Part shown: piece after piece, positions 8,406 to 15,666 of the stretch
How the letters are laid out: each line of letters begins with the position of its first letter
Numbering within the stretch: the first letter of the stretch is position 1
Assembly (NCBI GenBank): GCA_019313695.1
Contig: JAFDAS010000031.1
Location: forward strand, 1 to 50,940
DNA from: Deltaproteobacteria bacterium
Lineage (GTDB): Bacteria; Desulfobacterota; Syntrophia; Syntrophales; UBA2210
Direction of reading: 5' to 3'
Length of the DNA: 50,940 nt
Translations under genes and position numbers: made by a program
Notes under the pieces: generated by a model
What the model saw: only the letters and a program-made list of their open reading frames with translations
Database searches by the model: none
Told to the model about the DNA's origin: nothing

Positions 8406-8618
8406 TTTTATAACAAGTTCGTAAAAAGTCCATTTTCTTTGCTCAGAACCATTTTGGGGATGCTGCTATTGCCCGGCTAAATCCCGATAAATCGGGACTA
8501 AAACTCGTGCTTGCGCACTCAAACAGTTAGATTTTCCCAGCGCCGGTCACTACCAGCATCTTTTCCCCAAAATGCTTGGATTCGCTACGAAAAGACTTTT
8601 TACGAGCGCATCTTTTAT
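8406..8618. mobile_element. MITE-like element, copy 3, with flanking direct repeats
   Basis: The element proper is 8412-8612 (201 bp). The right end reads GACTTTTTACGAGCGCATC and the left end AACAAGTTCGTAAAAAGTC, matching over the inner part, with the outer bases of the left end diverged. Both sides carry the direct repeat TTTTAT (8406-8411 and 8613-8618). Inside is a large imperfect palindrome (CATTTTGGGGATGCTG against CAGCATCTTTTCCCCAAAATG) and a TCCCGATAAATCGGGA hairpin at 8482-8497. It is non-coding and ends 73 bp before the HAD gene, so it could influence that gene's leader. Confidence 0.65.
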
Positions 8619-8685
8619 GTCATGGCGTATAACTGTTGTCTGTTTGCGATTCTTACGGCAAACATCTTGTTCCGGGAGGGCGAGG

Positions 8686-9531
8686 ATGTCCTTTGATAAA
8701 CTTATTAAGAGTTATTCCAGACCGGTTGATACAATGCCCGTTTCTATCTCCAGAAGGGGGACGCTGGAAAGCGCCATCAAGGCGATCCTTTTTGATGTGT
8801 ACGGCACACTCTTTATAAGCGAAGCAGGCGATATAAGCGTGGCAAAAGAATGGTCCAAGCGAAACATTACCGAGATAGCCGGGTTACTTGACAGATATTG
8901 TATAAATATTTCCCCCCATATTCTGCTTGAAGAGTTCTTCCGCGAAATTGAAAGAGGCAAGGAAAGATTGGTAGATCAGGGGATAAATTATCCTGAAATC
9001 AGGATTGAAGAGATATGGGAAAAGGTGCTTGGCATTGAAGATATGGACAGGATAAAGGGCTTCGCTGTCGAGTACGAACTTGTTGTTAATCCTGTATATC
9101 CTATGCCCCATCTGGAAGAGATGTTAAACGGGTGCAGGAAAAAAAATATCCCTATGGGTGTGATCTCAAATGCCCAGTTCTATACGCCCTGCCTGTTTAC
9201 CTCTCTGCTGGGCAATGATCTTGCAGGGCTTGGGTTTGTGGATGACCTTGTCCTGTTTTCATATGTTCTGGGTTATGGAAAGCCCTCTCTTGACATATTT
9301 GACAAGGCCGCGGGAAGACTTGAAAAAATGGAAATAGGTAGGAAAGATGTCCTGTACGTTGGAAATGATATGCTGAAAGACATATTACCCGCCATGACGA
9401 CCGGCTTTCAAACGGCCCTTTTCGCGGGTGATGGAAGGTCTCTGAATCTGAGGGAGGATGATAGAAGATGTAAAGGTGTGTCGTCTGATATTATTGTAAC
9501 CGATCTTCTGCAGATACTGGAATATATCTGA
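8686..9531 (+). CDS. HAD-superfamily hydrolase
   Basis: A 281-residue protein with all four haloacid-dehalogenase motifs: I, FDVYGTLF (nucleophile Asp); II, GVISNA; III, the lysine of GYGKPSLDIF; IV, LYVGNDMLKDI. The helical cap sits between motifs I and II, as in subfamily I enzymes. The ATG at 8686 follows GGGAGGGCGAGG; upstream codons would fall in a MITE. Such enzymes hydrolyse small phosphate esters; the substrate is not predictable. It is followed by a membrane-anchored protein 135 bp downstream. Confidence 0.85.
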   Translation: MSFDKLIKSYSRPVDTMPVSISRRGTLESAIKAILFDVYGTLFISEAGDISVAKEWSKRNITEIAGLLDRYCINISPHILLEEFFREIERGKERLVDQGINYPEIRIEEIWEKVLGIEDMDRIKGFAVEYELVVNPVYPMPHLEEMLNGCRKKNIPMGVISNAQFYTPCLFTSLLGNDLAGLGFVDDLVLFSYVLGYGKPSLDIFDKAAGRLEKMEIGRKDVLYVGNDMLKDILPAMTTGFQTALFAGDGRSLNLREDDRRCKGVSSDIIVTDLLQILEYI

Positions 9532-9666
9532 TTACTCAGATACCTGGGCGATATTTGTGGATTTACTTATCCGGTCTGGTGTAGAATATAGGCGGTGTCC
9601 ATCCCATCCGGAAATGGATTTTTCAGAAAACCGGACACCAGGTAATTATTGCCCTGAGGTGTAGTA

Positions 9667-10533
9667 ATGAAAAAAAACAGGTGGCTTGCTGTTATATTTG
9701 TTGCGGTATTCCTGATCCTTGCAGTTGTAATTTTTCTGCACAGAGATAGTTTCTTTCCAGATGAAAGGATGGCGACAGGGGAAAGGTCCGAGGCTGTTTC
9801 AGTTGTTTCAGAGAAAGATGCAAAGTACGATAAAAAAAGTGTCAGAAAGAAAATAATGCCCCCCAGTCCGAAAGAAGGGGTTCCGGAGCTGTCCGATGTC
9901 GAAAAAGGCGACCAGGATCAACTGCAGGAGAGGGTAGAACAGTTTTTTGATTACCTCGACGGACAAGACTACATAAGGGCCTGCAAACTGGAGGAGGGAT
10001 CATATCAGCACTTTACGGGACTTATCTCGAAGCTTTCCTCACGCACCCCCGTCGTGTCAGGTGAAATGAGGGACCTCTATACACTGAGATGCAATATAGC
10101 GCACTTTTACAGGATTACGGGCGGTAAGAATGTATTGCTTGTAAAGAATATTCTTTCTAACGAGAGGAAGATGATCGAACCCGTCATGGAAATGCTTTAT
10201 GAATGGGGTTTGAGGGAAATAGAAAATAAAAGTGGGAAGATTGAAGCCTGCGCGGGCGATCTTTATGAGTATGCCGCCTTTTTCCTGAACACTGTGGCGG
10301 GGAAAGCCTATCTGTTGAGGAGAAAGTCCGGCACCAGGATGCTGCTGACATACTACTCGATTCTCACGCTTGACATGGCGGACAGGGAAAACCTGAACCG
10401 CTACGGCGTGGACATTGTCCCCCATGTGGATCTTCTGATTGACGATATCAGCAGATACAGCGGTCTGGATCACAAAGATAAATACCTTGAGAGATTAGAC
10501 TCTATCCGGAAAAGCGCCGGAAATCGAGCTTAA
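9667..10533 (+). CDS. Membrane-anchored protein of unknown function
   Basis: A 288-residue protein with one N-terminal hydrophobic helix (residues 6-25, WLAVIFVAVFLILAVVIFL) after a KKNR positive start, so an inner-membrane anchor or signal peptide with the rest outside the cytoplasm. Residues ~40-75 are charged and linker-like, and the remainder (QERVEQFFDYLDGQDYIRAC onward) looks entirely alpha-helical. There is no lipobox. I do not recognise a family. The context (HAD hydrolase upstream, GpsA-like gene convergent) gives little. Confidence 0.75.
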   Translation: MKKNRWLAVIFVAVFLILAVVIFLHRDSFFPDERMATGERSEAVSVVSEKDAKYDKKSVRKKIMPPSPKEGVPELSDVEKGDQDQLQERVEQFFDYLDGQDYIRACKLEEGSYQHFTGLISKLSSRTPVVSGEMRDLYTLRCNIAHFYRITGGKNVLLVKNILSNERKMIEPVMEMLYEWGLREIENKSGKIEACAGDLYEYAAFFLNTVAGKAYLLRRKSGTRMLLTYYSILTLDMADRENLNRYGVDIVPHVDLLIDDISRYSGLDHKDKYLERLDSIRKSAGNRA

Positions 10534-10574
10534 GGGTCTGTCATGAAATAAGCCGGCAGGATTTGCCGGACCCT
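10530..10574. terminator. Possible terminator hairpin between convergent genes
   Basis: CCGGCA (10553-10558) pairs with TGCCGG (10564-10569), and AAGGGTC / GACCCTAAG bases outside it can extend the structure. Neither strand shows a long U-tract, so the call is weak. It sits exactly between two converging genes. Confidence 0.4.
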
Positions 10575-11757
10575 AAGACAGGAAGCCCTTGTGCCTTCTG
10601 TACCAGATGTTGGGAAACATTCTGTAGAGCAGCTTTGAAAAGAGGCCTATGTATTCCTTGTTCCTTTTGTCAAGCTGGCAGGCCTGTATGACATGTTCCC
10701 TTATCTCATCCCTGCTTGTTTCTTCGTGAAATATCCTGTAGGCGCAGCGGAACAGGGGACTGTACATATTTTTCTTTTCCAGGTATCTGTGCACGTTCTT
10801 TATCGTGTTCGGTCCTTCCGGGGTTCCATCTATCTTTTCCCGTGTCCTGATATCTGTTTCTATGGGATTGCCGTCAAATAACTGATAGAAATATTTGCCA
10901 TATCGATAGTTTTTGCTGGCCTCCGATGAAATCGTGACATACATGTCACCCACGCCGGCCTGACTGTGAAATGCCTGGAAACTTCCCCCTAACAACTTTG
11001 ACAGGGACCTTATCTCGACGCCGGATCTCGCGAAGACGGTTCCGGGCAGGGAACTTCCCAGATTCAGGCAGTCGGTGACCCCCTTCAGGTTTGCCACGAT
11101 GTTTTTCAAGGCGCCACATGCCTCGATGCCGACAGTATCAAAATTATAATAGGAATTTAACTCCCTGCGATTCAGCCTGAGGAAGTTGAGATTAAAGGCT
11201 TTTGCCGCGCGTTTATTTCCTGCCACAGTTACGCATACCGGCCTGCCGGTGGCTATATCGATATCGAAGAATGGGCCCCCGATACAGATGACATCAAATT
11301 TGTGCTTGAGGTCGAAAAGATGGTTTTTAATCGCCTGAGAAGGTGTTATGAGCTCGCTGGTCTTTTCATCTGAAGACAGGCCCTTTATCGGAGACACAAG
11401 GCATGTCCGGCCAGTTTTCCTCGCTATCAGGGGTTTTATATGGTTCAGCACTTCCCGGAGCCTGTTCATGGTTATCGAAAGTATGATAAAGTCATTTTCC
11501 TCGACGACCTTTTCCAGGTCATTTGTTGCAGTGACGTTCGGCAACCTGGGGACATTTTCCACGCCCCCGAGCATTCCTGCAAGATCATCCGTAAGATGCC
11601 TGGGGTTTAACTGAGATCTATTGATTTCTCTGCATATCTCAGCGTCGTGATAATATATGGTCACGTCTTTCCCGTCGCGCCCGAACTTGTAGGCAAAAGA
11701 AGTTCCGAGTCTTCCGGGGCCGATGATTGCCACTCTGGATGGGTCCATATTGTTCAT
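10573..11757 (-). CDS. GpsA-like NAD(P)-dependent glycerol-3-phosphate dehydrogenase family protein
   Basis: A 394-residue protein with an N-terminal Rossmann motif (VAIIGPGRLGTSFA, GxGxxG) and the C-terminal GpsA landmarks EACGALKNIVA (with the catalytic Lys) and GVGDMYVT followed by SKNYRYGK, equivalent to the GDL-T-SxxSRN-FG region. Canonical GpsA is about 330 residues; the extra ~50 residues at the C-terminus are helical and basic. It may supply glycerol-3-phosphate for lipids or be a diverged paralogue. The ATG at 11757 is used; a second ATG three codons later is an alternative, and neither has a strong site. Confidence 0.78.
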   Translation of the reverse strand: MNNMDPSRVAIIGPGRLGTSFAYKFGRDGKDVTIYYHDAEICREINRSQLNPRHLTDDLAGMLGGVENVPRLPNVTATNDLEKVVEENDFIILSITMNRLREVLNHIKPLIARKTGRTCLVSPIKGLSSDEKTSELITPSQAIKNHLFDLKHKFDVICIGGPFFDIDIATGRPVCVTVAGNKRAAKAFNLNFLRLNRRELNSYYNFDTVGIEACGALKNIVANLKGVTDCLNLGSSLPGTVFARSGVEIRSLSKLLGGSFQAFHSQAGVGDMYVTISSEASKNYRYGKYFYQLFDGNPIETDIRTREKIDGTPEGPNTIKNVHRYLEKKNMYSPLFRCAYRIFHEETSRDEIREHVIQACQLDKRNKEYIGLFSKLLYRMFPNIWYRRHKGFLS

Positions 11758-11810
11758 CTTTTCAAAAACCTTGATACCTTTCTCTTGTGTTTTCGTGACA
11801 GTCCCGACTG

Positions 11811-11826
11811 TCCCGACAAGTCGGGA
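11811..11826. repeat. TCCCGAC/GTCGGGA hairpin
   Basis: A perfect 7-bp inverted repeat with a 2-base loop (TCCCGACAAGTCGGGA), same family as 2681, 7031, 7414 and 8482. It lies in the divergent region between the GpsA-like gene and the ABC transporter. Confidence 0.6.
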
Positions 11827-11943
11827 TTGCGAATTTTCCTCTTCAGGATAGTAGGATAACAGAATTTTGTCAACAGCCGAAACAGATTGTTGTCCATGTT
11901 GCCCGTTACCATAAGTAAAAATGTGATTTTCTGAACTTCGTTA

Positions 11944-11972
11944 TTGACAATACGAGGTTCTGGAAGTATAAA
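11944..11972 (+). promoter_or_regulatory. Sigma-70 promoter of the amino-acid ABC operon
   Basis: TTGACA at 11944-11949 and TATAAA at 11967-11972 are separated by 17 bases, close to the ideal vegetative promoter. It lies 33 bp before the ATPase start, giving a short leader. Confidence 0.75.
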
Positions 11973-12004
11973 ACGCAACACCATGCACTATAGGATATCT
12001 CTTA

Positions 12005-12733
12005 ATGATCACCTTTAAAAACGTAAATAAGTGGTTTGGAAAACTTCACGTTCTTAACGATATCAATTTCCATGTGGCTCAGGGAGAAGTGGTTGTCGTA
12101 TGCGGTCCGAGCGGATCCGGAAAGAGTACCCTCATCAGATGTATAAACAAGCTGGAACCAATACAAAACGGTGAGATTGTTGTTGACAACATACCCATAC
12201 ATGACCACCGGATAAACCTCACCCATTTAAGGGCTGAAATAGGGTTTGTTTTTCAGCAGTTTAACCTCTATCCCCACATGACCGCACTCCAGAATATAAC
12301 ACTTGCACCCATCAATGTCAGAAAAACCAGTCCCGAAGAAGCGGAGGAACTTGGTCTTCAACAGTTGGAAAGAGTGGGCATTCGTGAAAAAGCCTATTCA
12401 TATCCTGAGCAGTTGTCCGGGGGTCAGCAGCAGCGTGTGGCCATCGCGCGCGGTCTCGCCATGCAGCCTAAAATCATGCTTTTCGATGAGCCCACATCGG
12501 CCCTGGATCCGGAGATGATAAACGAGGTGCTGGATGTCATGCGCAAACTGGCACGCGAGGGTATGACAATGATAGTGGTTACGCATGAGATGGGGTTTGC
12601 CCGCGAGGTTGCCGACAGGGTGTCCTTTATGGATGAGGGACAGATAATCGAAGAGGCGACACCGGACGATTTCTTTTATCATCCCAAAAGTGAACGCACA
12701 AAACTCTTTTTGAGTAAGATTTTGACACATTAA
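12005..12733 (+). CDS. Polar amino-acid ABC transporter ATP-binding protein
   Basis: A 242-residue ATPase of the GlnQ/HisP/AapP class. Walker [10 protein letters not shown] is at 34-42, Q-loop in [13 protein letters not shown], signature LSGGQQQR, Walker [15 protein letters not shown] and H-loop VVTHEMGF. It energises uptake of polar or acidic amino acids at the inner membrane. Downstream are the binding-protein gene and a fused permease gene. The ATG at 12005 has a weak AGGAT site. Confidence 0.93.
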   Translation: MITFKNVNKWFGKLHVLNDINFHVAQGEVVVVCGPSGSGKSTLIRCINKLEPIQNGEIVVDNIPIHDHRINLTHLRAEIGFVFQQFNLYPHMTALQNITLAPINVRKTSPEEAEELGLQQLERVGIREKAYSYPEQLSGGQQQRVAIARGLAMQPKIMLFDEPTSALDPEMINEVLDVMRKLAREGMTMIVVTHEMGFAREVADRVSFMDEGQIIEEATPDDFFYHPKSERTKLFLSKILTH

Positions 12734-12828
12734 GGTTAAGTAGTGGAGGTGTATTCCCCATGTTGGCAAGCTCCAATGCCGGGAGTATTTTTTAATTACT
12801 TTAATATTTTAACAAAGGAGGATGTCCG

Positions 12829-13619
12829 ATGCAAAAGAGAGTATGGAAATCTGTATTAGTGCTGGCTGTGGTGCTTATGCTTGTACCATGTATCTGCTTC
12901 GCAGGTCCCACCTATGACAAGGTCAAGGAAGCGGGCGTTGTTAAAGCGGGTCTGATGTACAACAGCATTCCCGCGGCGTATTTTAACGACAAGAATGAGT
13001 GGGTCGGGTTCGATGTCGATATCGCTTCAGAGGTGGTAAAGCGTATCGGCCAGTCCATGGGCAAAGAACTCAAAATGGAGAAAATCAAACTTAACAACAA
13101 GACGCGTATCTCGTTTCTGACGTCGGGGCGTATCGATATGAGTACGGCCAATATGACCCACAAGCGTGAGCGGGATAAGACGATCGATTTCTCCATCACC
13201 TATTTCTTTGATGGCGAGAAGATCCTGGCCAAAAAGGGCAAATACAAAAACCATAAGGACTTTGTGGGCAAGAAGCTGGCCTCCATGCAGGGCACAACCA
13301 GCGAGAAAAATGCCGTCAATCTCCTGAAATCTCTGGGTGACAAGAAACCCAAAGTCATCAGCTTCCAGGATGAGCCCTCATGCTTCCTGGCACTGCAGCA
13401 GGGCAAGGTTGCGGGCTGGGCGACCGACAGTACGATACTCATCGGTTACGCCGCGAAGGAACCTGGCAAGTATGAAACAGTGACTGGCGTGACGCCGTCA
13501 ACTTCGCGATCCAGGACATGTGGAAGGACGGCGCCTACATGAAGATATACAACAAGTGGTATGGTGCTGATACACCCTATTACTTCCCGATGACTGAAAC
13601 GATTGAGATGTGGCCCTAA
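12829..13619 (+). pseudogene. Polar amino-acid ABC transporter binding protein, broken by internal deletion/frameshift
   Basis: The gene starts well (AAAGGAGG, then MQKRVWKSVLVLAVVLMLVP, a signal peptide ending around CFAG) and encodes a type II periplasmic binding fold (VKAGLMYNSIPAAYF, GFDVDIASEVVKR, DMSTANMTHKRERDKTIDFS). At about 13480-13484 the reading frame breaks: frame 1 continues only to a stop at 13542, while the expected ending (WRDAVNFAIQDMWKDG, then YMKIYNKWYGADTPYYFP, MTETIEMWP) is in another frame to 13619. Frame 1 ends at ...KYETV and the other frame resumes at WRDAV, so about 20 residues (the usual '..PYGIGVP..D' strand) are missing. GTGAC at the junction fits a deletion between short repeats. 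It could also be an assembly error. Confidence 0.85.
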
Positions 13620-13645
13620 AAATTAAAGTTTGACTTGAGTGACGA

Positions 13646-13685
13646 GAACTGCGGCCTGGGAACTGCCCGGGCCGCAGTTTTTGTG
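13646..13685 (+). terminator. Terminator/attenuator between binding-protein and permease genes
   Basis: ACTGCGGCC and GGGCCGCAGT form a GC-rich stem with a 12-base loop that can pair further (GGG with CCC), followed by TTTTTGT. Its place directly after the binding-protein gene fits the usual attenuation that keeps binding protein in excess over permease. Confidence 0.85.
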
Positions 13686-13720
13686 CGTATCTTACCCCTT
13701 AGAAAGCGAACGTGAGAATA

Positions 13721-15517
13721 ATGGACCCCTGGAAACGCCAGGTTCAGCAGTTTGCGATAGTGGCCGGGATAGCCCTTGCCATATATCTCTTTTTCACACA
13801 TATCGACTTCGGATATGATTTTCACTGGGCCGTGCTCTGGGAGATGAATCCCACCTATCAGGAGGTCTTCGGTGTCTGGCTGTTGCGCGGCCTTCTGCTT
13901 ACGATAGAAATATCTCTGATCAGTGCGGTTGTCTCTCTTCTGTTAGGTACATTTTTTGGCATAGCGCGTCTTTCCAGCTTCAAGCCTCTCTACTGGTTCG
14001 CCACGGCATACGTGGAATTCTTTCGCAATACACCGCTCCTGGTACAGCTTTTTTTCTGGTATTTCGCCTTTCCACTTGGATTACCGGACGCGGTTTGCGA
14101 GTTTTTATATGACCACAACTATGAGCTGATAGCCGCTACCGGTGGTCTGACCATCTATACTACCGCCTTCATAGCCGAAATAGTGCGCGCGGGTATACAG
14201 GCCATTCCAAAGGGTCATCTGGAGGCCGCGGCTTCATCCGGACTCAGCAGGATTCAGGCGCTGCGCTTTGTAATCCTGCCCCAGGCGTTTCGCATCATCA
14301 TGCCCCCTCTTGGGAGTGAACTCCTGAATAACATGAAGAATTCTTCTCTTGCCATGACCATAGGGGTTGCTGATCTCTGCTGGCAGGCACAGCAGATAGA
14401 GTCCTTCACCTTCCGGGGGTTTGAGGCTACCACCGCGGCTACCGTTATTTACCTCAGCCTCTCCCTGATTATCAGTATGCTGATGAACAGTGTGAACCAC
14501 CATCTCGAGGTAGGACAGGAAAAGGATTTGAGTTTTCTGGATAAGACGCTTGGCCTTATGGCAAGGCCATTCCTGCTCCTTGTATTGTTTATCGCGGGGG
14601 GGTTGCGATGGCTTTGGAGATGTTTGATACCGGAGAAGGATGAATCGCTGGAAGTAGAAGCCACCTATATGTCCGGCGGGGAGCAGTGGCTGAAACGCTT
14701 GTTCAGTGTTCTTTCCATGGCAGGTAAAGCGGTGTTTCTCCTGCTGTTATTTGCGCTGCTTATTGCTTTGGGACACGGAATCTCCGGTTTTAACTGGAAC
14801 GTCATATTCGATAACTTTCGCTCGCTCCTGATATGGACCTTTCCGCACGGATTGGGAGGTGAGATCTTTTACGGTCTTGGAGGACTTTCCCTCAGCATAG
14901 TTCTGGCCTTTATCGCGCTTACCACCAGCTTCGTCATCGGCCTGGCGGCGGGTCTGGGGCGTTTAAGCAAAAGCCCTCTGATAAGTACCCCGAGCATCCT
15001 CTATATTGAGCTTGTACGAGGCAATCCGCTTATCATGGTTATATTCTGGGTCTATTTTTTCTCCCCAATCCTCACGGGGATACAGATGGATGTCTTCTGG
15101 AGCGCCTCAATCGCGTTCATAATATTTTCGGGTGCATATCTGGCTGAGATTGTGCGTGCCGGTGTAAAGGCGATTCCTCCTGGACAGCTGGAGGCTGCAA
15201 CGGCGTCCGGATTGAACTATTTCAAGGCGATGCGTTTTGTGATCCTCCCGCAGGCGCTCAAGATGATGATACCTGCCATTGTGGGACAGTTCATAGCCCT
15301 TTTCAAGGATACGTCGCTTGCGTACATAATAGGGGTGTTTGAGCTGACTACGGTGGCGCAGACGATCAATAACCGGCTCATGATTTATCCATTTGAAATC
15401 TACACAACGATCGCTGTTCTCTACTTCATATGCTGCTACAGCATGAGTATAGTGGCCCGCCGGCTTGAACGCAAATACACGCCGGGAGACAGCTTTGATA
15501 TTCCGGATATGGCGTGA
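13721..15517 (+). CDS. Fused polar amino-acid ABC transporter permease (two HisM/GlnP-type domains)
   Basis: A 598-residue inner-membrane protein holding two complete permease domains. Domain 1 has the EAA-loop EIVRAGIQAIPKGHLEAAAS and RFVILPQAFRIIMPPLG; domain 2 repeats these as EIVRAGVKAIPPGQLEAATA and RFVILPQALKMMIPAIV. Between them is a hydrophobic linker of about 90 residues. Normally such transporters use two separate permeases (AapQ/AapM, BztB/BztC). The ATG at 13721 is chosen; an in-frame GTG at 13712 is possible. It depends on the ATPase at 12005 and the damaged binding-protein gene. Confidence 0.9.
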   Translation: MDPWKRQVQQFAIVAGIALAIYLFFTHIDFGYDFHWAVLWEMNPTYQEVFGVWLLRGLLLTIEISLISAVVSLLLGTFFGIARLSSFKPLYWFATAYVEFFRNTPLLVQLFFWYFAFPLGLPDAVCEFLYDHNYELIAATGGLTIYTTAFIAEIVRAGIQAIPKGHLEAAASSGLSRIQALRFVILPQAFRIIMPPLGSELLNNMKNSSLAMTIGVADLCWQAQQIESFTFRGFEATTAATVIYLSLSLIISMLMNSVNHHLEVGQEKDLSFLDKTLGLMARPFLLLVLFIAGGLRWLWRCLIPEKDESLEVEATYMSGGEQWLKRLFSVLSMAGKAVFLLLLFALLIALGHGISGFNWNVIFDNFRSLLIWTFPHGLGGEIFYGLGGLSLSIVLAFIALTTSFVIGLAAGLGRLSKSPLISTPSILYIELVRGNPLIMVIFWVYFFSPILTGIQMDVFWSASIAFIIFSGAYLAEIVRAGVKAIPPGQLEAATASGLNYFKAMRFVILPQALKMMIPAIVGQFIALFKDTSLAYIIGVFELTTVAQTINNRLMIYPFEIYTTIAVLYFICCYSMSIVARRLERKYTPGDSFDIPDMA

Positions 15518-15577
15518 GACAGGAGACAGGAAACTGGTTAACCCGCAACTCGTAACGCGTAACCCGAACCCCGAAAC

Positions 15578-15624
15578 AAAAAACCCCTGTCCACGGTTTT
15601 GCATCCGCGAACAGGGGCTGTTTT
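15578..15624 (-). terminator. Bidirectional terminator, strong on the minus strand
   Basis: CCCCTGT (15584-15590) pairs with ACAGGGG (15611-15617). Read on the minus strand the stem is followed by TTTTTTG, a good terminator for the NuoF::GltD operon; on the plus strand only a short CTGTTTTC follows, serving the permease gene less well. Confidence 0.75.
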
Positions 15625-15662
15625 CTGACTTCTGTACTTCTGACTTCTGACTCTTGTACTTT
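15622..15662. repeat. Imperfect TTCTGAC-type short tandem repeats
   Basis: The stretch repeats TTCTGACTTCTGTAC and TTCTGACTTCTGACT units, with the spacer TTGTACTTT at the end. It directly abuts the stop of the minus-strand NuoF::GltD gene. Low complexity; no function claimed. Confidence 0.6.
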
Positions 15663-15666
15663 GAGT

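Larger units (their letters stand above)
8244..8685. other. Divergent intergenic region with repeats
   Basis: This region lies between rmlB (minus) and the HAD hydrolase (plus). It contains a tandem repeat at 8307-8335 and a MITE-like element at 8412-8612. An open frame extending the HAD gene backwards from 8572 begins inside the MITE and is not credible as protein. Confidence 0.7.

Noticed and set aside
11754-11984. A 76-codon minus-strand frame upstream of the GpsA-like gene
   Set aside because: It contains the CCCGA/TCGGG hairpin and the ABC promoter region, and lacks a start signal.
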